Shown here piece by piece: positions 57,401 to 64,000 of a DNA stretch of 64,000 nt. Made by a program: the position numbers and the translations under genes. Location of the stretch: the NCBI GenBank assembly GCA_015039315.1, contig WIDE01000006.1:224182-288181 (forward strand), given 5' to 3'. The first letter of the stretch is position 1. The number at the start of each line of letters is the position of its first letter. The notes under the pieces were generated by a model, which was not told where the DNA came from, searched no databases, and worked only from the letters and a program-made list of their open reading frames with translations. The stretch comes from Clavulina sp. PMI_390 (lineage: Eukaryota > Basidiomycota > Agaricomycetes > Cantharellales > Hydnaceae).

Positions 57401-57738
57401 GACAAGAACGAGTAAAGAAAGAGAGAAGACATGCCTCCATTCCTAGTGCCGCCTGGAGGAAATGCGCCACTCCATTCCCGAGCGAGTGAAATGGGGAGGA
57501 GCCTCCAGAGACTACATAGCGTCATCAAAGGCACGTAAAAGCAGTGTTGAGAAGAGATAGATAGACAGATAGATCAATTAGCTGTGTAAACTCGGGGAGA
57601 CATGTGGGGGAGCTGACATGTTGAAGTTGCTAGCTTGAGGTCGTCGTTGAAGATGGCTTCAAAGCCAGCAGACGCAGCGATGATTTGAGCATCGGTGGTG
57701 TTCTCATCCATTGTGGTGGCAGGTTTCTCGCTCGACAT
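54456..57738 (-). CDS. IML2: Iml2/TTC39-family tetratricopeptide-like protein (inclusion-body clearance)
   Basis: Iml2 in yeast functions in clearance of protein aggregates with lipid droplets; the family is TTC39 in animals (family knowledge). The start gives [47 protein letters not shown] at 57708 is an alternative start. [40 protein letters not shown] and [20 protein letters not shown] with [12 protein letters not shown] follow. Then come [20 protein letters not shown] and a variable region [20 protein letters not shown]. The conserved [16 protein letters not shown] exon is 56345-56393, preceded by a duplicated 78-bp unit. [40 protein letters not shown] and the TPR-like C-terminal half follow. 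The last exon is [14 protein letters not shown] with stop 54456-54458; read-through of the last intron would give VSPYSYTLV. About 15 exons. Confidence 0.87.
56351..56506. repeat. Perfect 78-bp tandem duplication (two units) in IML2
   Basis: Unit 1 is 56351-56428 and unit 2 is 56429-56506; all 78 bases match by eye. Each unit begins (plus strand) TTGGGAGGCAACAAGG and ends AAGCCTCGTCTCAG. On the gene's strand each unit contains the 3' end of an intron (branch-like CTAAT, acceptor ACATATAG) plus the first 43 bases of the [14 protein letters not shown] exon. Only the downstream copy (56351-56428) continues into the full exon. Exon use from the upstream copy runs into CCC AAC TGA. The duplication lengthens the intron from 63 to 141 nt (56394-56534). 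Confidence 0.95.
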
Positions 57739-58129
57739 ATATGCAGCGTTTACGCACAGACAGATAAACTTTAACTTGGAGAAGGGTGATGTAGGTGATG
57801 GGAAGACGTTGGAAACGAGAGGCGCAGTTCCGGATGTCGGTCGGGCAAATGAGACCTTTGGACACGGCGGCACCGGGGGCTCAGGGAAAGCGTGACAAAA
57901 CAAATAAGGCGGTGTTTGATTGAAAGCCTCGGGATTTGTACTAAAAAAGTGCAAAAGCCAAAAACAATGAACATTACTAGTACTATGAAACCTTAGCAGT
58001 ATGAGCATCTGGTAGGTGGATGTCGATGGCGGGGGATGTTACAAGAAATCAGAGGATCGGAGAGAGGCCACTGAGTATTAGGCCAGCATGGAGTGTGGTG
58101 AAGTAAATCCAGCTGATTGTATGTTACAA
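57739..58129. other. Intergenic between IML2 start and SCD6 stop
   Basis: 391 bp in a head-to-tail arrangement; SCD6 3' UTR and IML2 promoter. The IML2 frame is open upstream of its ATG, but no earlier conserved start is seen. Confidence 0.35.
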
Positions 58130-60064
58130 CTATAGTATTTGCTGTTGAGGCTGGCGCCGTGGCTGAATATAAACCAGGGTGAGTCAGTAATGCAGGTCAA
58201 ACGAGCAGCAAGGGAGTCACGCGACAAGAATTAGGCACAACGACTGACCTGTCCATTTGGGTTATTACCACCACCGCCCCTCCTCCTTCCCCGACCATTT
58301 CCGCCTCGCCAGCCCCCACCACCCCCTCCATAGCCACCCTGGTTATAGCCACCATTGCCATTCTGGCCATCCACCCACTGACCAGTGCCATAAGCACCCT
58401 GCACGCCAACCTCGCCAAAAGTGCTGAGATTCTTGTTCCGCTCATCGTTCGCTCTCATCCCACCGCGCCCACGACGATAGCCTCCTCCACGACCGCCGCC
58501 GCCACCACGATATCCACCACCACCACCACCGCCTCCTCCACGCGGGCCACCGCCATTAGCAATAGCATCAGTCCGAGCTTTCGTATCAGAGGAAATATCA
58601 TCGAAGAATGACTTCTTCTTATCATAGAAGACCTTGGGCTCCTCCTTTGGTGTGGCGGACAAGGGGCTCTCCGCATTCTCAACGATTTCGCCAGGCTCAG
58701 GGGATGTGACTGGGGCAGGTGTTCCAGCAGCAGGGGATGTAGCATTCGCCGTTGGGCCAGCGCCTGCGCTTGCAGAGGCAAAAATCGACGCCTTGTCAAA
58801 CTTGAGGTTGGAGGAATCAAAATCGAAATCCTCCTTGGGGACAACAGGGGGCGGAACAGCAACCGAGGGTCCATCCCCTGGCCCACGAGGGTGTTGGTGA
58901 GATGGCCGCCGGCCTCCACCACCCCCGCCACGTCGAGGACCGCCACCACGTCTGTCGCCTCCATTGTTATTACCAGAGCCATTTTCCACTGTCGTGCCAT
59001 TAGCATTTGAAATGCGAAGGTCGTTGATAGCTCGCTCAACGGTCTCGAGTGACGCAGAGGCTGAGCGAACGGGAGGTGTTTCGCTCCGAGCAGCACCGGA
59101 AGCGACTGCAGCCACTGGTTTTGCTACTGGTAGAGATTGCGCAGCTTTGGTGGCGTTAGCAGCGGCAGGAGTAGGAGCGGCAGGCTGGGATGATTCAGCT
59201 GGGGCGGGGGTCTAAGGCAACAAGATAATTAGGCTAATTGCTAGCAGTCTCTCATAGACAGAAACGACGCACAGGCTGGATGGAATCAGTGGCTGGAGCG
59301 GCAGGCGGGGCAGCAGGAGTAGCAGCCTAAGAAATGAAAGGCAGCAACAGCGTTAGTTTTAAAGTCTAGTAGATTTCAATTTTTGGCAGGCATACAGGAG
59401 CAGTGGGAGGCATTTGAGTCTATAACACAAAAGTCGGGTCATGTGAGCACAATTATCATAGGATATGGCGACAGTGAAGAGAGGGAGAGAATCAGAAGGA
59501 AGGCAACGGAAATATCCACATGGGGTTATGCGCTCTTGGACATGGTGAGACGAATCTCATTTACATCCGAAATGCTTCATCATTAGGGAAAGTGTGCACA
59601 CGTAGAGAGTAACGTGCAGCCAGGCCAAATAATGCAAACAACGAGACAACCAAGACACTCACAGAGAGAACGGCGGGGTCAGCAAAGGCAGAGGACGAGT
59701 TTGGACGGGGGTCGACATCAAGAGCAAGGTTCTGGACCTCGGCAGCGCGGAACACGATGTAGTCATATGGGCGCTCCTGGGGAGGGAGGAATTCCTCAGG
59801 AGGGGCGCGATTTTCCGTGCCCATCGAGTAGACTGTGACATAAAGTACAATGTGAACACCAGTTTGAGCAGTAAGAAATGCGAGAGCGGCGCACCATTGG
59901 AGAGCCCAATTGTCGACTCTATATGGTCGATTTTTGTGAGGATTCCGCGGTAACGGACGCCTCGAATGGAGGTGAGTGATATGGGGGATCTATTCAAAGA
60001 TGTATAAGGACCCCCTTAGCACAGAAATGAATAGCGAAATGTACCCAATGTAGCTCGCAGACAT
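58130..60064 (-). CDS. SCD6: Scd6/LSM14 (RAP55) translational repressor and P-body protein
   Basis: RNA-binding protein that represses translation and helps Dcp2/Dhh1-dependent mRNA decay (family knowledge). The start gives MSASYIG, spliced over a 54-nt intron to SPISLTSIRGVRYRGILTKI and DHIESTIGLSN, then VYSMGTENRAPPEEFLPPQE and RPYDYIVFRAAEVQNLALDV: the divergent LSm domain. A Pro/Ala-rich linker has several small exons (59222-59395). Then DFDFDSSNLKFDKASIFASA (FDF motif, about 58790-58840), FYDKKKSFFDDISSDTKART (FFD box, about 58580-58640) and NERNKNLSTFGEVGV (TFG box, about 58410-58460). Three RGG clusters flank these motifs. The end is ambiguous: splicing at GGACAG|GTCAGT to an acceptor near 58160 gives QPRRQPQQQIL and stop 58130-58132, whereas reading through gives VSRCA and a stop at 58231. 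About 450 residues. Confidence 0.9.
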
Positions 60065-60401
60065 GTTTGCTTTCGTCAGTCGGTTTGTTTGTTCGCCAAA
60101 GGGCAGAAAGCGCCTGCTCTCTGTTTGTTGTTGTTGTGACACCCAGAGACAGGCACTTGATTGTGATTATTTCCCACGGCTGCGGCAAATTCCGTTCCTA
60201 TCACGTTTCCTGGCAACCCAAAGTGTTCTCCCTCGTCCCAGACGCCCACAAGGTCCTCTCTGCCCCCCGCGCCCTCGCCATCGTTGCGTGCAGCGCTCAC
60301 GTTCATTCTCTAGCATCCTACTATCATTCTCTCCCCCTCCCTCTCACTTTCTTTCTTTAACCCAACTTAACTCCCCCTTTGTCCCCGAGTCGCAATCCCA
60401 A
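60065..60401. promoter_or_regulatory. Bidirectional promoter region, SCD6/membrane protein
   Basis: 337 bp between outward-facing starts. The last ~100 bp before the plus-strand ATG are strongly pyrimidine-rich, a common feature upstream of well-expressed fungal genes. Confidence 0.45.
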
Positions 60402-62267
60402 ATGGCTGGTGGCGGATTCAAGAAAGTTCACACCAACGTCCGCGCCGGCAAGGCTGGTGCTCTTCTCGTGGTACGCTGAGGCTCTCTCGTGCTCCATCCC
60501 GCACATTTTGCGGAGCTTTCCACTGATTTTTATCCCATGTTGTCATGCTGTTTTCTCTTGGCGCCATCATCAGAGAGATCACACCTTTGCGAAGCGCTCC
60601 AACTGCACCGGCTCGGCGTTCTACACTGCGCCCACGTCTGGCCAGAGCGTCGACAGCTCCAAGCAGGTCACATTCTCATGGGACAACTCGTGCCTGAACC
60701 CTGCCCCCCAATACGTCGATCTTTATCTCTATGCTCCTCAGAAGAACAGCTCCATGATCCAGGCCTTCGACTCTGCCTCCTACTCTGATGGAAAGCTGCA
60801 GGTAAGCTCCAATAGACTATGATTGTCGTTTACGTCCTTGGGAGACTGAGTCAATTCGCATTTCTTCAGACGACACTGGACCCCAACTGGTGGGGCTCTG
60901 ATGCGAGCGTGCAACTCCAGCTCCAGATTGTCCAGCACGGCGCCAACCAGTTCATGAGCGACGTCCCTGCTGGTCCTCTCTGGACAGCCACTTACGACTC
61001 GTCTACGGCTCCTGCGACCAAGTCATCTGGGAGCCCCTCCATCGCCCAGCGTGTGAAAAACATTTTGCACTCGCTGCCCGGTGGCTCCGTCGCTGCAGCC
61101 GTCATTTTCCCCCTCCTCATTGTTGGTGCTCTTGCGTTCTTCTACATCCGTCGCCAGCGCAAAAGGACCGCCGCCAAGACCAACCGTTTCTCCAGCGCCG
61201 TCGATCAACGCATGTCCACCATCAACCCCGACTGGCAATCGATTTCCGGTGCCGGCGCCAACGCTGCCATCCGCAACTCGATGGCTGTTCGCAGCTCCGT
61301 CTTTGGTGGTAGTGACCGCCCTACGTCTATTGCCACCAACCAAGCTGGTATCGGCGCTATCCGTACTTCGGAGGAGAAGGTTCCTCAGATGGAGGAGATG
61401 GCCCGTGCTCGTCGCTCAGTCTTCACCGCTGACGGCGAGCGTGTCTCCCGTATTTCGTTTGCTCCCGATACCCGCTCGTCCTACTATGAGAAGGAGAGCC
61501 CCCGTCTTCCCTCTGCTGTCCGTGGCCTCAATGCTCGCTCGTTCCATCAGGCTCAGAACTTTGACGAAGAGGACGAGCACAACCGTGATCTGACCATGAG
61601 CCCTACCCAGGCTGCCGGCCCCGCTCTCCTTCACCCTGGTGATATTGCCGCCCGTGCTTCCACTGAGGGTGAGGCTGACTTCCAGCGCGAAGTGCTCCAG
61701 ATGCCTGCCATGACGTTGATGCGCACTGGTGGTGCCTCCGATACCGAGTTTGTCCTTCCTCACACCACGGTTACTCCCCCTGCCACAACTACTACCTTCA
61801 ATGCACCAATGCCCGCCATGCCCTCCCCAGCCCTGCAGCCCAACACCCCCATGACTGGAGCAATGCCAGCCCCCCCTGCCGCGCTCTCCCCTGACGCTCT
61901 TCTTCGTGCCTATGCTGCCGGTCGTCCCCTCGCCTCGCCTTCCCCCGGCCCCACTACTGGCTTGAACAATGGTGGCATGCGTGTCCTCTACCAGAATGAT
62001 GCCCCTACCGTCACCCCTCAGTATCCTACTTTGAGCACGTACGCCCCTAGCCCCAGTGCCGCGAGCTCAGCCACCCTTGCCCCTGGTGCAGTTGACAACA
62101 ACCCTTTCCGCAAGAGCATGGCAGAGAATGATGCTGTTCGCGCTACCATGTACACGGAGAGCATGTACAGCGCCGGTGCTTATGATGCATACGACGACGA
62201 TGCTGCCTATGACACCCAACACGCTCACGATAACCATGCTGCGCATGCATACGGTCATGCCCAATGA
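60402..62267 (+). CDS. Single-pass membrane protein with extracytosolic domain, function unknown
   Basis: I do not recognise a named family. The proposed start (60402) encodes MAGGGFKKVHTNVRAGKAGA and LLV, then an intron (about 60471-60572). Exon 2 gives RDHTFAKRSNCTGSAFYTAP, TFSWDNSCLNPAPQYVDLYL with two cysteines, and SYSDGKLQ. Exon 3 (about 60870-62267) gives TTLDPNWWGSDASVQLQLQI, a fold similar in pattern to Ig-like wall or KRE9-type sugar-associated domains. A Ser/Thr stalk leads to one membrane helix VAAAVIFPLLIVGALAFFYI followed by RRQRKR, predicting a cytosolic C-terminus. The ~380-residue tail is Pro/Ala/Ser-rich and ends HAHDNHAAHAYGHAQ. The first exon does not look like a signal peptide, so either the start exon is wrong or the protein uses the helix as a signal anchor. 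Two introns. Confidence 0.65.
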
Positions 62268-62904
62268 TCAACTGAAGATCTAGGCATGCTACACTATCGC
62301 TTGTGATGATTGGTTATCTACATACCCCCAGCTTCCGTTTTGGTCCTCGTATCACTCTCACACATTGCCTGTTCCATCTTGTGCTACAACTTTTTTCGAT
62401 CCTTCCTGTCCTTACGCGTCCCCAATCTCTGATCGGTATCTTATTTGTAAACGTTGCGCGTCTGCCTCGGAGCTTTTCAACGTTTACGTTTCTTTTATTT
62501 TTGACTCTCCCTCTCCAAGCCAAATCTTATTATACGTCCCGTTTTGTAGTTTCTCTACCCTCCGTCTCGCTCCTCTCCCATTCCTAGAAAGGGGGACCGC
62601 AGACCCTCAGAGTCGGTCAGGGGACGGAGGGCCATTGTTTCCTCCCCTCAGCTTCAGTAGCAAAGCGCCTTTCCATATATCTCGTCTCGGTTCACAGATT
62701 TTACTATCTGGATCGTTGGCTGGTTCTTTGCGGTCCTGATCGTATATTCCCCTCTCTGTGTACATACTGCCTACTATACGCGTATGTCTGCGTGCAGCAT
62801 CCGTTCCCTGCCATCGTTCGATACGAAACTCTGTTGGTTCCCCAAAATATTTGAGCGAGTCTGTAATCCCGAGAGTGTGTTGATTTACAAACGAGCTTCC
62901 AGAG
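62268..62904. other. Convergent 3' region, membrane protein / F-box gene
   Basis: 637 bp between converging stops, T/C-rich in its first half. Short frames only. No repeat or RNA gene seen. Confidence 0.35.
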
Positions 62905-63996
62905 TCAAGGTACACAACCGCTACCTTCCTCAAACTCTCCCGCTACTTCTAAGGAAAGGGATTCCCCGAAAATCTTTGTGCATCCTGCGATAAAGCGTTT
63001 TCGAGCCGGCCCTGTGAAGGGTGGACCCGCAATTGTGAGCCGGCAGAGCTTTCGCAATCCACCTTCGGACGCTGAATTGAGCAGAGTAGCGAGGATCTCC
63101 TCGACATGCTCCATATCCACAAAAAACTTTTGCGAGTCCTTTCGCATGGGGAAATCGACGGACAGCTCGCGGAGGTTCGTGAATGCCGCTGCAATGGCGA
63201 ATATCATGTCCATCTTTGAGGACGTGAATTGACCTCGGCCCAAGAGTTGGAGCACGCGTAGGCTTTCTCGTGAAGTTTGTGTAAATCCTATGACTGTTTG
63301 GAGGACTCCCAGTTTGGGGTTTGGCCAGCCCAGATCGAGGCTGAGAACCTCGAGCGACGAGCCCACAGTGAGCGCAAGATCTGTGATGCTTGCGCAATGC
63401 AGGCTAACTAGCCGAGGGACAGTGCCTGGATCGTACTGCTGGTAATCACCGTCAGCCTCCATCCCAGCCGAGTCAATGTCAAGGATGTAGAATCTCGTAA
63501 TATCGAGCGAGGAGAGCTGGGGTAGCTGACCAAGAAACTTTGAGACCATTGAGTGCAACGAATTCCCCATAAAGGCCCCATTCAGCGATACGTGCTGTAA
63601 TGGCAGATGAGAATAATCAGCGTCGAAGAATTGTGTCTCGATATGGCATGTCTCCTGATGTCTATATTTCGAGACGTTGATTGCCAGGTCAAGAGAGTGG
63701 AGGTTGGGAAGAGACATCAGACTGGAAAGCATTCTCTTGGAAAGGGGTATGGCTCCTTCAGCGAAATTTGGGGCTTCGCAAGAGAAGAATAGATCGACGG
63801 CAGTTATGATTCGAGAATACTTTGCTAGTAGGAAGAAGTATTCAGGACGGCGACTGTGCAGCCGGACACTGCGCCAAAGATGCCGGGCAGCCTCGGCATG
63901 AAATGATCGAGAAGAAAGCGACCAGCTTTTGAGCGTCTGTAAATCTATCTCTTCCGCAATACCGGCTAGTATCTCAAAAGGCAAGACCCATGCGGC
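62905..63996 (-). CDS. F-box-like/leucine-rich protein, 5' end outside the window
   Basis: Partial gene. The exon starts after an acceptor (CTAG) at about 63997-64000; the frame has no ATG and hits TAG immediately upstream, so at least one 5' exon lies beyond the window. It begins AAWVLPFEILAGIAEEIDLQ TLKSWSLSSRSF, an F-box-like helix pair (LP-x-EIL, then TL..WSL.SR.F), followed by HLWRSVRLHSRRPEYF. Leucine-rich segments follow: LSSLMSLPNLHSLDLAINVS, LGQLPQLSSLDITRFYILDI and RLVSLHCASITDLALTVGSS with LEVLSLDLGWPNP. The end is EVAGEFEEGSGCVP with stop 62905-62907. Likely a substrate adaptor of an SCF ubiquitin ligase, a large and fast-evolving group in Agaricomycetes; target unknown. Confidence 0.7.
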   Translation of the reverse strand, partial: AAWVLPFEILAGIAEEIDLQTLKSWSLSSRSFHAEAARHLWRSVRLHSRRPEYFFLLAKYSRIITAVDLFFSCEAPNFAEGAIPLSKRMLSSLMSLPNLHSLDLAINVSKYRHQETCHIETQFFDADYSHLPLQHVSLNGAFMGNSLHSMVSKFLGQLPQLSSLDITRFYILDIDSAGMEADGDYQQYDPGTVPRLVSLHCASITDLALTVGSSLEVLSLDLGWPNPKLGVLQTVIGFTQTSRESLRVLQLLGRGQFTSSKMDMIFAIAAAFTNLRELSVDFPMRKDSQKFFVDMEHVEEILATLLNSASEGGLRKLCRLTIAGPPFTGPARKRFIAGCTKIFGESLSLEVAGEFEEGSGCVP

Positions 63997-64000
63997 CTAG

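Overview
The window is 64 kb of nuclear DNA from a filamentous basidiomycete. Evidence: every gene carries many short introns (mostly about 50-80 nt, GT...AG), exons are small, genes are dense on both strands, and protein types such as a Pmt2-like mannosyltransferase, Kin1-type kinase, Scd6, Gis2 and Iml2 read as fungal. The low-complexity Pro/Ser/Thr-rich tails and the 'NCWWFA' unknown protein fit Agaricomycetes. A Cantharellales/Rhizoctonia-like source is a guess only. I see no virus, transposase, reverse transcriptase, CRISPR array, rRNA or convincing tRNA.

Layout, left to right. 0.1-5.7 kb: fibrillarin (-) and a Ubp3/USP10-type deubiquitinase (+), divergent. 5.9-15.4 kb, all minus: a small unknown protein, a Pmt2-type protein O-mannosyltransferase and a Scy1-like (SCYL2) pseudokinase. 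15.7-23.8 kb, all plus: a seven-zinc-knuckle Gis2/CNBP protein, an amino-acid permease and a DHA1 MFS transporter. 24.2-31.4 kb, minus: splicing factor Prp46/PLRG1 and a Kin1/MARK kinase. 32.3-42.2 kb: two tandem long-chain acyl-CoA synthetase paralogs (-) and a divergent sEH/ACAD10-type HAD phosphatase (+), a possible small lipid-metabolism neighbourhood. 42.5-44.8 kb: an unknown 'NCWWFA' protein (-). 46.3-49.6 kb: TAF4 (-) and mitochondrial ribosomal protein mL44 (+) in a head-to-head pair. 50-54.3 kb: a divergent SNF2-family ATPase (+). 54.5-60.1 kb, minus: Iml2/TTC39 and Scd6/LSM14. 60.4-62.3 kb: a single-pass membrane protein (+). 62.9-64 kb: the 3' part of an F-box-like gene (-), cut by the window edge.

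Most of the content is conserved housekeeping: rRNA modification, deubiquitination, ER mannosylation, splicing, polarity signalling, mRNA decay, transcription and mitochondrial translation. The most unusual observations are gene-structural. There is a perfect 78-bp tandem duplication across an intron/exon boundary in IML2 that creates a decoy splice acceptor leading to a stop. There are several tiny exons: 8 nt in the zinc-knuckle gene, 12 nt in the permease and 20 nt in the HAD gene. The two acyl-CoA synthetase paralogs share an unusually long (about 520 nt) intron with a conserved hairpin-forming block. CDS spans below run from start to stop codon and include introns. Splice sites were placed by eye from reading frame, GT/AG and family motifs.
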